A DNA stretch of 64,000 nucleotides from Drechmeria coniospora (Eukaryota > Ascomycota > Sordariomycetes > Hypocreales > Ophiocordycipitaceae), in contig NC_054391.1 in NCBI RefSeq assembly GCF_001625195.1, positions 558,001 to 622,000 of the forward strand, written 5' to 3'. The notes under the pieces are model-generated. The model had not been told where the DNA came from. It ran no database searches and saw only the letters and a list, made by a program, of their open reading frames with translations. Within the stretch, counting starts at the first letter, position 1; every line of letters starts with the position of its first letter. Made by a program: the position numbers and the translations under genes. Shown in pieces: positions 13,024 through 24,840 of the stretch.

Positions 13024-15299
13024 TTACCGGTACCGCCCGTACCAAAATGACTGTTGGAGTGTCCTAGCCACCTCCGCTCGTAGTATTGTCCATTGATTCA
13101 GCAGGGGAGCTATTGGAGAGAAAGCATCGCCCCGGTAGGAAGACCAGTCAGACCGTATGCCAGTAGTGCATACAAAGCAGTGACTGCTCGGATCTCAAAA
13201 GAACTAGGTCATAAGAATAGCGGTGCTATTTAGCAAAGCCGGACGGCACCCCCAACGACCTTTGGGCAAAATCAACAAGAGGAGCGATGACCTTTATTCG
13301 GTACATTGGGAGAGAAGGGCAGAATTATGGACCACAACGAGCACATGATAAAGGGCACTGTCGGTCCTAGAATGGTAGTTTACATCGAAAACGTAAACCT
13401 CCGCTTCATACTTGGGATCTGGACGGCACGGAAATGGTCAGTCGGAGTCGGATAGGAGGAGCTGAAAGGAGGACGAGGTCGGGACCAGCAATTTCAACAG
13501 ATAATAGAGCATTCCGAGCAGGAATCCACCTCGCAAAGCCGCAGCGACTATCGAAATGACACAGCAGCGCGGCCGCACTACAGCAATGGGCACAGAATCA
13601 GCAACAACAAGGCCTGGCCGACCCGGCAGTACGAAATGGTCACACTTACGTCGGCGGAACCAAACCACAGTCCAGCGCGAGCCATAATACTAAAGCCAAC
13701 TGCTTTGACGGCCCTAGACTGCTCTGCAGCGCCTGGCTGCTATGCTAGAGGTGAAAGGAACGGCAACTGCAAGTCGACAGAGGTCTATTGGCAGGTTATC
13801 TGACCAATGTACCCTTTCTGCACACGACTTGACGAAACCCTGTAGACTATGGCTGCTGCCTATTTGAACGCAGCAGGTATGCTGCAAACCATGACCGTAC
13901 TCGTGGGATACCTTTCAACTGATAACGGGGACCATGGCCTAAAGCAACGGGGGTTAAATAATGGAAGCATTTTCCCAACTCTCGCTAGGTATGGATCAAT
14001 GTCCTGCAATTATGAGGGTCGCTGAGAACGGATCGAACGAGGTACGAATCCAACTCCTGTCCCGATGAGACAGCTCCGGCCTCCGACGTCGAAAACACAG
14101 ACTCTGATGTAAATCGCTGTAAGAGGCACCTACTTGCAGCAGCGAGTTACGTGGCAATAATGACAGATGCATTATAAAAACGCGAGCAGGAGCAGGACCT
14201 GCCTAAGGACCAGTTTGACAATCGATTTCAAAGTCGTATTTTACAACCATTGCAGGGGCGGCGCAATGGTCCATTCACGGGCAGTCATGCTATCGGGTCT
14301 TCAGGCGATTGCTACTCAGGTCGAAGCCGGCCATTTACCAAAGAAGATACCGACCTTGCAACAGTTAGCAGGGGACCGCTCGGAGAAGTCAACCTTGGTC
14401 TTCTCACGCAGGAAGGTGGCCAGTTGCAAAGGAGAGGTTATCGATTTACCGAAGATTACCTACGGCAACGTTGGCGCAGCGGTATGGAATGCCATGACCG
14501 GTACTGGCTCATCGGCGAAGCAGCATGACGAGAGGACCGTCGACTACCAGCATCCCGAAGGCTACCAATTATAGGCAGCGGATTACCCGCTTACGTGCTG
14601 CTGCAGCGTAGTGGCATCGCCCATTGGCATTCGGAAATGGAAGGACACGGCGTGTTCCGACTTGGTATACAGCCTCCATCGTCTTGTCGTCGTCATGCGC
14701 GAAAGGTCTTGGCGCTTCTGCGTGAGAAAACCTTGTGCTCTTGGCCCAGGCGCAGAACGGCGCATACTGCGTACGAAGCGTGAGGAGATACCACGACGAC
14801 AATGCCATGTACATAGGGTTGACCTGGACAGGGTACAGGCACACAACGCAAACAACTATCCGAATTGGCGCCGAAGAGTCTTGAGCGAACGAGAGATTCT
14901 GTAATTCGCAAAATCAAGCGAGGCCGGAAAATGCCCCCTCGTACGAGAGAAACGGTGTACAATGTGCCCGTCAGCGCAGGGTAGGCATCGGTTGAAATGC
15001 TGCCAACACATGGTCAGCTACCATCCATTCCATTCGAATCCAAACGAAAATCATCAAACGACCGCCTTGCTCCATGGCTGCTGATTGATTTCCGAGTCTC
15101 TCGGGATAGGCAGCCAAAGAAATCTGCGGACAACCAATCGGTCATTGCTGAGATTTGATGTCAAGTTCGCATGATCATACAGCCAGCTACTTTGCTCTAT
15201 GCGTTGCAGCAAGGAGGTTGGGGATGTTAAAGGAGCGTTATCCCTGCGTTCCAACCCAAGCTGACATAACGTTTCCATCGAACATTGGCAGGATGGTTT

Positions 15300-16535
15300 C
15301 TTTCAACGGCATCGATACTGCTCTACTGTTGTCAAACAAGGCTGCAACTGGGTTACTACCATTATTGTTGCTGCTACTGGCCGCCTTGCCCTAGGCACCA
15401 GTACGATTCCACTACCGTCAGGTTGTACTGCCAACTGAATAACTACCATTGTCGTGATGCACCGTGAACTGCGTTACATCAATCATAGTGACGCGGCCTC
15501 CAGGTACTGCCACCACCACTGCAGTCGTTGGGACGACTCCCGGAACGAGCACGACCTCTCCTTTGTCGGATTGCATACCCCCATACGACAGCCATCATTG
15601 TTGCTCGACTGACAACTATCGTCATCATCACGACAGTTTCGGGAAACCTTCCCGGCACATCTACCATCAGTCCACCTCCCGACTGTACCATTCCCTGTAC
15701 GGAGAGCATTGTCGTGACGTCTACTTTCACACCACTACCCAAACTCAATTGCACAATATCTGGTTACCCGATTCAGAAGGCAGATGACGGCAGCGCCCCC
15801 ATTCAATCGTTTTGCATTGATATAGCATTGGGGCACGTAAACATGATCAATGCCAACGTTGCTCCTGGTACACGGTTTATCAATGATATCGGTTTCAATG
15901 TGAAAGATAATTATATCCATGGAGCCACACGGGCCGGTCAACTCGCACGAATCGGAGCGGGTGGTGAAGCTGAAATCCACATTAATACTTGTATAGAGAA
16001 GAGGAACGGAGGTTATATCTTCCATATACGAATACTAATGCTGCGGATATCGATCCCAATGGCCACTATATTGTCCTTGGGTCAGATGCTGGTGGATCTG
16101 CCGAGTGAAATCACCACTGGTCGCAATTAGACCTGTCTGATGGCTCATCGGCCAACTTTGAAACTGTTGTAGCTTCAGGAACAGCTCGTCATGCTACATT
16201 CCAAGTCGGCAACATAGGTCATGTCCCAGGAGGTGGGAATTCCATGCGTACCTTTGGCATCGGAGCTGTTGGGTGCAATCCCGCCCCCCCTTCCACTTGC
16301 ACCAGCACAAACCTTGCCAAGTTCGATTCATACCTGGAGTATTATTAAAAGTCCAGCAGCATGAGGCAACGCAATAGGGGCAGTGTGCGGAACAAGTGAC
16401 GGCTCTCTACCGATCAGATAATGATTACGGCAACATCTACCGACTGGACGTTGTGAACAATGGGCCGATGCAACTGGTTGCACAAACAGGTCAATCGGCA
16501 ATCAGCAATGGAGCAAGATGAATCGATACAATCGA
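15300..16535 (+). pseudogene. Decayed adhesin 3' end, copy 1 (repeat units plus DUF6923-like domain)
   Basis: From about 15340 there are broken repeat units (GTSTIPLPSGC-TAN followed by a stop, then TPGTSTTSPLSDC and LPGTSTISPPPDC in different frames). A recognisable copy of the C-terminal domain of the giant gene follows: NCTISGYPIQK, then GFNVKDNYIHGATR-AGQL, IGAGG, ADIDPNGHYIVLG, SANFETVVASG, ARHATFQV, VPGGGNSM. Stops and frameshifts interrupt it repeatedly (for example near 16110, 16130 and 16345), so no intact product can be made. The longest surviving frame spans 15528-16130. It resembles copy 2 just downstream more than the intact gene. Confidence 0.85.
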
Positions 16536-16552
16536 TCTAATCATCAACCGCA

Positions 16553-17010
16553 CCCTGCCATTGGACTGCTCCATGTCCGGATATCCGATCCAGAAGACGG
16601 ATAATGGCAATGCAGCCATCCAACTATATGGAGTAGATCTCTCGACTGGTCACTTTCATGTACAAATATCGAGGCTGCAGATATCGATGCCAACGGCCAA
16701 TACATTGTGCTCGGAACCAATGCTGGTGGATTCCCCAAAGGCAATCACCTCTGGTCGCAGATGGACCTATCCAGCAGCTCATCGGCCAACTTTGGAACTG
16801 TCGTGGCATCGGAGGCAACGCGATAGGCGCTGTACGGTTTGGACAACAACTCTGGCAACATCTACCAGCTGAACGTTGTTGGCAACGAACCGATGCAACT
16901 CGTCACACAAACAGGTCAATCGTCCATCAACAACGACGGAGCAAGATGTGTCGCGTCGACTCTCTCGATCCGACTGGAGCGGGTGCCGATGACACGGTGC
17001 GGCACGATGC
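16553..17010 (+). pseudogene. Decayed adhesin C-terminal domain, copy 2
   Basis: A second relic follows directly. LDCSMSGYPIQK and IQLYGVDLSTGHFHV are followed by an internal deletion, then a frame change into EAADIDANGQYIVLG, HLWSQMDLSSSSSANFG and TVVAS. After another deletion come DNNSGNIYQLNVVGNEPMQL and INNDGARCVAS. The order matches the intact C-terminal domain at 44930-45710. Two copies in tandem imply a duplication before decay. Confidence 0.85.
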
Positions 17011-17264
17011 AGCAAGGTACATGACCTGGCATGATGATGATGCCATTTCCTTGCACTTTCATTCATGGACCTATTTCGAACCGTATCATTGTGTCGGAAT
17101 AAGCGTGCCCCTCTTGGTGCGAAGTGGTGACCGTCTCCGTCGGCGCCGTGCTTGTCCGGAGCCCGGTTTCGCACCGGAACGTGCAAGGTAGGTCCTTTAT
17201 GATTCGGAGCGTAGTATGCTGCCGAGTTTTGCCGATTTCCCCACGAGCATGCGCGGATATGATG

Positions 17265-18310
17265 CTCGATGCCTGGAGTGGTCGTCATCGATCATCGGCG
17301 CCGAATCATGGTCTCGATGCCGATTCATGATCTCGAGGTCGAATTTATGGTCTCGAGGCCGAGACAAAATTCATGGGTTGGAAGCATCCTGTCCGTTGGC
17401 GGCTGGCATGCACAGATTCGATGCTCCATACGTAGTCGTTATCGTTCATCGGCACCGAATCGTAGTCTGGCACCGAATCATGGTCTCGATGCCGAGGCAA
17501 ATTTCTTGAGCTGTAAGCATACTGTCCGATCGGTGACTGACATGCATGGATTCGATGTTCCACACGTAAAGTGGTCGTCATCGTTCATCGGCGCCGAATT
17601 GTCATGGTCCCGATGCCGAGGCAATATTCATGGGCTGGAAGAATCCTGTCGGATCGACGGCTGACATATATGGATTCGATGCCCTATACGTAGTGGTCGT
17701 CATCGTTCATCGGTACCGAATCATTGTCTCGATGCTGAGGCGAAATTCATGGGTTGGAAGTATCCTGTCCGTTCGGCAGCTGGCAGCACGGATTCGATGC
17801 TCCATACGTAGTCGACATCGTTTCATCGGCACCGAATCATGGTCTCGATGCCGAATCATGGTCTCGATACCCGAGGCAAAATTCATGAGTTGGAAGCATC
17901 CTGTCCGATTGACGACTGACATGCATGGATTCGATCAAGTGTTCATCCTCGTTCATCGGCACCGAATCATGAGCTGGAAGCATCCTGTCCGATTGACGGC
18001 TGGCATGCATGGATTCGATCAAGTGTTCATCCTCGTTCATCGGCACCGAATCATGAGCTGGAAGCATCCTGTCCGATTGACGGCTGGCATGCACGGATTT
18101 GATGCTCCAAACGTAGTGGTCGTCATCGTATATCGGCACCGAATCATGGTCTCGATGCCGAGACAAAATTCATGAGCTGGAAGCATCCTGTCCCATTGAC
18201 GACTGACATGCACGGATTTGATGCTCCAAACGTAGTGGTCTTCATCGTATATCGCCGAATCATGGTCTCGATGCCGAGGCAAAATTCATGAGCTGAAGCA
18301 TCCTGTCCGA
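17265..18310. repeat. Irregular minisatellite, about nine copies
   Basis: Segments containing CATCGGCACCGAATCATG, GTCTCGATGCCGAGGCAAA and GGAAGCATCCTGTCCGA recur with spacings of roughly 80-160 bp. A recent near-exact internal duplication lies at about 17930-18060. The spacing is not codon-regular and stops occur in all frames, so it is probably non-coding. Confidence 0.85.
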
Positions 18311-19735
18311 TCGACGGCCGACGACGAGTCGGTTCGGCACGGTGCTCGGAGGCTTCGACGTCGGCCGTGCCAAGGCGATCCGTCGCACGCTCGATGCCGG
18401 CACGCAGGGCACGAGGCACATGACACGACGCCGACCGTGTCCGTGGCACGATGGGATGGGACGGCGACCTTGGGGCGGGCATGCGTAATGGGTGGCGGAG
18501 GTGGGGAGGCGGAGGAAACCTTGTTGCCAGGTCGCACTACGTGCATGGATGGAGTAAGTACTTGGGTCGAGTAAGTGCATAGTCGGAGGTCGAGTAAGTG
18601 CATAGTCGGAGCAGGCCGCGATAAGTGCATATTTGGAGTTCTCTTACAACGATGCGCTCGCCTTTCTGGCATAAGCCGCTCCACTCCACATCGACGCCGA
18701 TTGGTTGGTTTCCGGATCGGATCCGCTTCCACTTGCACGGGGAGCCGAACCATCAAGTACTTACCGTAAGTACATTCGAGCAAGTACTTGCACATGCCGG
18801 GGTCCATCTCAATAGGCGGGCATCCCAATAGGCGGGCATTGCCTCTAGGCAGCATGACCGCCGATAACGTTGCCGGCGACTCCACTTGATTCCCATGCCA
18901 CCGCCAGGGGCGAGTCGAGGCGACATTGACGGGCTATTGTGAAAGGCCGAGGATATCATCGACATGCACGAATGCACGAGAGGCATGATGCGGGCAAGTC
19001 GGTGCAAAAGAAACCGCGGCTGCCCTCGCCTCGCCCCTCCAGGTGCTGCGCAGCGGACAGGCTCGACAGCTGCCACGCTTGCCTCAGGCAGAAGCCCGCC
19101 AGGCTGCGTCACGTCACCGGTCCGTGCGAATATCGCGGGGCGACGGTGCGCGACGGCTGGGCTCCGGAGACACCAGCTGGCGGCGCACCACCACCCACCC
19201 GTAGGCTCGGAGGATGCTTCCTCGAGCGCAGTTCCATGAGAAAAAGACCACGGCGCGAGACAAAATATGGCACGAAATATTGCGCAAAATAAAACACAGA
19301 GGGCCGTCGCCGCTCCCGGCCAGCTCCGGCGCACGACATGGCCGGGGCAGCAGGTATGTCCACGCACAGTCCGGCCAACGGCGCCTCGTACTCTCGCACG
19401 GTGCCGGAACGTTGCTGCGTCAGCACAGCTCGAGTACGGAGGATGACGACGACTGCACGTGAGCGAGCTCACCTACTCGGACGTGTCCTGCACCGAAGCT
19501 GTGGGCATGGAATTCTCCAGCAGCCTCGTGCACGGCACGACGACGCACGATACGATACGACACGACGGCCGAGCACGCACACGCTCGAGCATCTGGGCGA
19601 CGACGGACGTGCAGACAACGAGCATGGGCGCGCCTCGAGACGGAGGCGAGGCCGGGCACCTTTCGTCTCACCCTCGTTACGCTGGGCGGCTGGCCACGTC
19701 ATGCCGAATCGGCGACGGTACAGCACCCTTGCACA
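18311..19735. other. No gene recognised
   Basis: The stretch is GC-rich with overlapping open frames on both strands, as expected from composition, and no domain was recognised in any of them. Small tandem motifs occur, such as AGTAAGTGCATAGTCGGAG twice near 18570-18610 and AATAGGCGGGCAT twice near 18810-18840. Confidence 0.5.
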
Positions 19736-19739
19736 CGGT

Positions 19740-20350
19740 GCAGATGGTGTCGATGCAGATGAGGATGATGCAGATGAGGATGATGCAGATGAGGATGATG
19801 CAGATGAGGATGATGCAGATGGGGATGATGCAGATGAGGATGATGCCGATGTTGACGATGCAGATGCTGACGTTGGCAATGCAGATGTTGAGCATTGTTG
19901 ACGGTGCCGATGAGAATGATGCCGATGTTGTCGAAACAGACGGTGCAGATGGCTGACGATGCAGGTGCAGACGATGCCAATATTGACGATGCCGAAATTG
20001 ACGATGCAGATGATGATGATGCCAATGTCGACGATACCTATGACGGACGGTGCAGATGCCGACAATGTCAATGTTGATGATGCCGATGTCGACGATGCCG
20101 ATGTCGACGATGCCGATGTCGACGATGCCGATATTGACCATGCCGATATTGACCATGCCAATGTCGACGATACCTATGACGGACGGTGCAGATGCCGACA
20201 ATGTCAATGTTGATGATGCCGATATTGATTATGCCGATATTGACCATGCCAATGTCGACGATACCTATGACGGACGGTGCAGATGCCGACAATGTCAATG
20301 TTGATGATGCCGATGTCGACGATGCCAATGTCGACAATGTCGATGATGGA
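19740..20350. repeat. GATG/GACGATGCCGAT low-complexity array
   Basis: It starts with 15-bp units (ATGCAGATGAGGATG type, 19745-19845), then passes into GATGCCGATGTCGACGATG-type units. Inside this, a longer block with ACCTATGACGGACGG recurs at about 20035, 20170 and 20262. Frames through it would be Asp/Ala-rich, but no gene model carries it. Confidence 0.9.
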
Positions 20351-21789
20351 CGTTGCAGGGCGAGAGGTGTCGGCGTGTCGCCTCTCGAACGAAGCTGTGC
20401 ACGAGCCGCTCCATTCCGTCACCGTCGATGCTCGCTTCTCATCGCCGCTCGGGGTCGAGGGCACCGGTTCCTCCCGCCTCGCCAGGCCCTGGCCGTCGTT
20501 GGGTTTCTCCCCTGCCATGCTGCACCTCTCGCACGCCGTGCCGCATCCCTCGCCTCTCATCTGCATCTCTATATGGCGGTGCGGCGCGCGAACGTTCTCC
20601 CCTCAGGGGGCGCCAGCGGCGGTGGTTCCATCCGGGATGGCGTACACGGACGTCTTGCACGCCAAAGTGTAGGCCGTCATTCGTTCGGCCGACGAGCTAC
20701 CGCCCTCCTGGGTCTGCCGGGTCGGCCACGACGCAGGAGAGGGGGCCCGGTGGCCAAGTCGCCGGCTCGCGAGGCTGCCGGACGTGGCCAATGAGAGGCA
20801 TCGAATCTTCCCCGTCTTGGCCGTGGACACCGGCGCGGCGCGGCGCATCGAAACCTTGCTTGCCCGACCAGGGGTGAGCCTAGATCGGCTTCCCTCGACT
20901 AGCATTCCAGAAGCCGCATCCTCGGCTTCGTCCCCGCTCTTTTTTACTTTTCCGGCCACCTCGCGGCCGGCCGTTGGTTCGCGGGAAGAGGGACAGGACC
21001 GGCCTCCTGATGCGGACGGCGGGGGGGGAGCAAGCAGGGCCGCCATCGACACGCTCGCACCCCACGCCCAAATGCGCCGTAGCCTTGTCGGCCGGGCCAG
21101 AAGGCATGTACCTTATTCCTCTCGTCCACGTTCCTGGGTCGGCCGCCAGCCGAGGCTTGGCTCCACGAGGCCAAGACAGGTGCCTGGCCCGACGCCGCGA
21201 CACCTGCAGCGTGACCGCCGGTCTCCTGGCCCGTGGGAGCGAGGGCACGCCAGCGTCTTCGGTCACCCCCGCCTGCAGTGCGCGTCGGAGGCTAGAGTCC
21301 AACGAGGGCCCAGGCAGGGCTGCGGTCTCGGCACCTGCATCGTCGCGGTACTCGGCCATCGACGCGGCCCACCCCCTTGGCATCGGATGTCGGCACCGTC
21401 GCCGTCGCCGTCACTTCTTCTGCCCGTCGGCACGATGCTCAAAGTCCTCGGATGCGCGACGGCGTCGGCGTGTCGCTCGGGCGCGGCCGGCCTGCCCTTT
21501 GCCGACGTTGAACGCACCCGTCGGTCCTGGACGAAGCCGCGCGGCAGACCTGCTGCGCTTCCTCGACGATGCGGCCCTCCGCGACGAATGGCGGCCGCCG
21601 CGAGCCGTCGACTTGCTCTCGAGGGGAGGGACAGGGGGGGACGGCGGAGGGGGACGGTGGGGAGACGGTAAAGGCATCTATGAGGGGGTGTGGATGGGTC
21701 GAGGCTGTGGAGTGACGGCTGAGAGATCGTGGAGGGATGCGGCTATCTGGGCGGGGCGGCATCTGCACCTCCCGGTCATTGGCCATCGT
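20351..21789. other. No gene recognised
   Basis: GC-rich DNA with several overlapping open frames of 200-300 codons on both strands. None shows a recognisable domain or a plausible start with splice structure. They look like compositional shadows. Confidence 0.5.
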
Positions 21790-22620
21790 CCTTGTGCTGT
21801 ACTTACGTAATGTAGGTACAGCACAAGTACAGGTCGAGTAAGTACTTACAGTAAGTACATGCACAAGTACTTGCCACGCATGTACCTATCTTGCCGGGGT
21901 ACTTGCGACACCATACTTGCGGCGCTGCGGCTCGCGGTCAATGTCATGATGGGTACTTGCAGTGCAGGAAGCACGTGCTCAACATGTACTCGTTATTTGC
22001 ATGTGCGTCGCAGTGCATGTACGTATTAAGCACATACTACGTTGTGCGGAGTACGTACGGAGTACTTTGTGCTTCCATGTACTTGCACCTACTTGTACTT
22101 GCAGGCATGGTGCAGCGCGGGATTGCAAGTATTCCGTATACCCATGTACTTGCATGCATACTGTACTTCTATTACGCCGCCGTGCTGACATGTACCTGCA
22201 TGTACTTGTAGGGCGTATACTACAACACGTACAGAGTACGGAGTACGTCGTACGGAGTACTGCCATGTACTAAGTACTTGCATGTGTACGGAGTACCGCG
22301 ACACGGTATTACTGAGTAACATAACTCCATAACCCGTCCTCCGTACTCCCTACATTCTGTGTACCTCTGTGTACATGTGCGCTGCCATGCGACACCCTGC
22401 GATGCTTCGTCCTTTTCATGTACTCGCACGTACTCCGTACATGAGCGCCCCGTACCAGCAAGTACTTGTGTGTGTAAACTAATCCGGTACGTGTACTCCG
22501 TACATGTACTTACTTGCCTGCATGCATAACACGGCATTACTCCATACCCCATACCTGCATCTACTTACTACAAGTATGTACTCCCTACTCGCATGTATAA
22601 TACGCTTCTCCGTGCTCCCC
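21790..22620. repeat. GTAC-rich palindromic low-complexity region
   Basis: Many interspersed copies of ACTTGCATGTAC, GTACGGAGTAC, ACTCCGTACATG and similar motifs occur on both strands. GTAC-centred palindromes recur throughout, so hairpin or cruciform folding is possible. The same vocabulary returns at 57900-59075. Confidence 0.85.
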
Positions 22621-24627
22621 ACCGCCCCCCTCCCAACTTAACCTCGCGATTATTCCATCCATGGGCCCAGGAAATGGCGTCGACCGAGCTCCTCACCCCC
22701 CGTGGCTTGGCCTAGAACGAACGGCTGGCGTGCGGTAGCGTACGAGCTGTCATCTCGCATTCATCACCCGTGCTGGCATTCATCTCCCGTGCTGGCATCC
22801 ATCACCTGTGCCTCCGACCGCTGCCCTCGTCATGGTGCATAGGTGACCCTCTGACGTGTGTTTGTCACGGAGCAGAGGTGACCCTCTGACGTGTGCAAGC
22901 AAGTACAGATACGCATGTTCCTCACTAGGCATACACCGCCTCCCACGGTTCCGGGAGGGTGGTCTGCCGATGGCATGCCCGCTGCTCATTCGGTCGCCCT
23001 CGTCTTGCCTCGAGCATCGGCGTGGAAAGGTCCAGGTCAGCCTCGCTCGCCTGCCACCTCGGACCACATCGAAGCCGAGCGGGCAGCATCTGGGCTCCGA
23101 TGCCGCCCCAATAATCCTGGCCCGCATCCAGTGCATCCACGGCCGACCAATGGGCGGCGGCGAGCTTCGACGCGATGCTGCCCGTGGGCACCGTCAAGGC
23201 TGCGCGTCCTCGCTCGCCGGAGTGACGTGATGGCGAGACGGGCCAAGGGTGTCGGACCGACAATCCATCCCGAGGCAGCGTCGCGAGGCTTCACATAGGA
23301 GCCCGAGTCTTTGGGTTTCCGGCTGCCGACGAGGTTACCTGGTGCGCTTTCGACCACGATGACGATGCATCGCGAGGTCGGTCGGGAGTGGGTGCGCCCT
23401 TCGACGCGTCGTTGGCTCTGGTTTTCTCCTCGAATAACCCAACGCACGGCGAGCCGTTCGGCACCGGTTGGATGTCGCCGACGACCAGACAGGATGCCCG
23501 CCGACGACCAAAACTCTGCCCGGTCCGGTGGAATGGCAAATTGACCGTGCCAACCCCCGAGTTCGTGGGAACCATGACGTGATGCATCTGCAAGCCGGCT
23601 GCCACCGGTAGGGTGACCTCGGCCGAGATTGTGCACCTGTCGGCGTGGGTTACGCCGGTGGCAATCGGGCGATGCGAGGCGGTGCTTTGCTCCTCCGAGA
23701 CTTGACCATCCGTGCCGCGATGTCCGTCACCCCCCCTTCGTCGCCGCAACGTCGAGGAACCGTACGGCGCTCTGCCAACTTTATATCAAGAATTGGCCGT
23801 GCTGGGGGCGATCCGGAATCGAAGGCATGCGCCCTGCCTCTCGAGTTGGACACAATTGCCCGCCGCACCGTCCACGCTTCTCCCGTCGGCTCAGTCCCCT
23901 GCTGCTTGTTTATTGTCCAAACTATCGACGGCGACCTGTGTGGTGGAAGGCGTGGCGTGCGCCCGACGACAAGGTTTTGCTAATCATACTCCCGCCTCCT
24001 TCATCGCCGTCCTAGATGCAAAACTATCTCCCACTAGCAGGCCTTCCTAGCACTCTTCGAGGGCACCTTTCCGCTTTCGTCGCAACCTGTTTCAGTCGCA
24101 TACTGCACCGATGCTAGAGACGTTGGCTTCGAAATTCCATCTCGGAGCCTCGACAGGCTGGCCTCGACAGGCTGGCCTCGAAAGTTCACTTCCGGCAAGA
24201 CTCCCCTTCCTTCGACACCGCTTGCATTTTGAGTTCCGGTCGACCAGTGTCGCCGTATCGTTCGGCATGCTCTGCCAGCGATGATTCGCGCCGACCAAGC
24301 ATTCGCGCCCTCGAGGCCGGCAAACAGGTTAGGGAAGAATTAGGCTTTCATGTGCGACGTTACTGGACTGCCCGCTGCGCTTGCGTTACTCTAGGGTCCT
24401 CGACCGGCCTTCCCCGTCTAGGTGATACGATCTCGACGCTGCCCAGATCTGGTTACCGCTCTCCCGTCCTCCCATGGTTCGATAAGGCGTGTTTCTTTAG
24501 CTTTGTGGAGTTATGCCACGGCAGGGTAAAGATCTGATGGGCCTAACGAACCAAGCATTCATCGCTTTGCCCACGCAGTTGTCCTAAAAAACTATATTCT
24601 AGGCTCTCGGTTGTCGTTTTGCTTCTT
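22621..24627. other. No gene recognised upstream of adhesin B
   Basis: This is mixed-composition DNA with short overlapping frames and no recognised domain. A short tandem motif (GGCTGGCCTCGACA, twice) lies near 24155-24183. The right end should contain the upstream regulatory region of adhesin B. Confidence 0.5.
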
Positions 24628-24634
24628 TATATAC
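24628..24634 (+). promoter_or_regulatory. Candidate TATA box of adhesin B
   Basis: TATATAC lies about 210 bp upstream of the chosen ATG at 24841, leaving room for a leader of about 180 nt. This is a sequence match only; the transcription start is not known. Confidence 0.4.
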
Positions 24635-24840
24635 ATTTGCCGAGGGCAAACTCTACCGATCAACGCACCTACATACGGCTTGTCAGCTACCACACTCCGT
24701 GACTTGGCCATCATCCATGCGGTAAAACATCTACATGCATACTGACCATAACGCTATGTATACATGAAAGTAAAGTTGGCCCATTCGAAGTATCTTCTTA
24801 CTTCCTTTCCTCATTCATGCATTCCGTTTCGAAAAAGACC

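Larger units (their letters stand above)
8346..15290. other. Gene-poor, lower-GC interval with no convincing gene
   Basis: The interval separates adhesin A from the decayed adhesin copies. Its base composition is visibly more AT-rich than the DNA to the right. Open frames are short and no domain was recognised. The best minus-strand frame (10971-11615) and a degenerate direct repeat (12475-13023) are listed separately. The first few hundred bases beyond 8345 should hold the adhesin A promoter, but no clear TATA element close to the start was seen. Confidence 0.6.

Noticed and set aside
8346..15290. A possible hidden transposon in the AT-richer interval.
   Set aside because: No terminal repeats, reverse transcriptase or transposase motif could be read; only a 97-bp degenerate duplication supports it.
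20784..21810. Open frames of 280-295 codons in the GC-rich interval.
   Set aside because: Several overlapping frames on both strands are equally long, Arg/Pro/Ser-rich and lack recognisable motifs, as expected from high GC.
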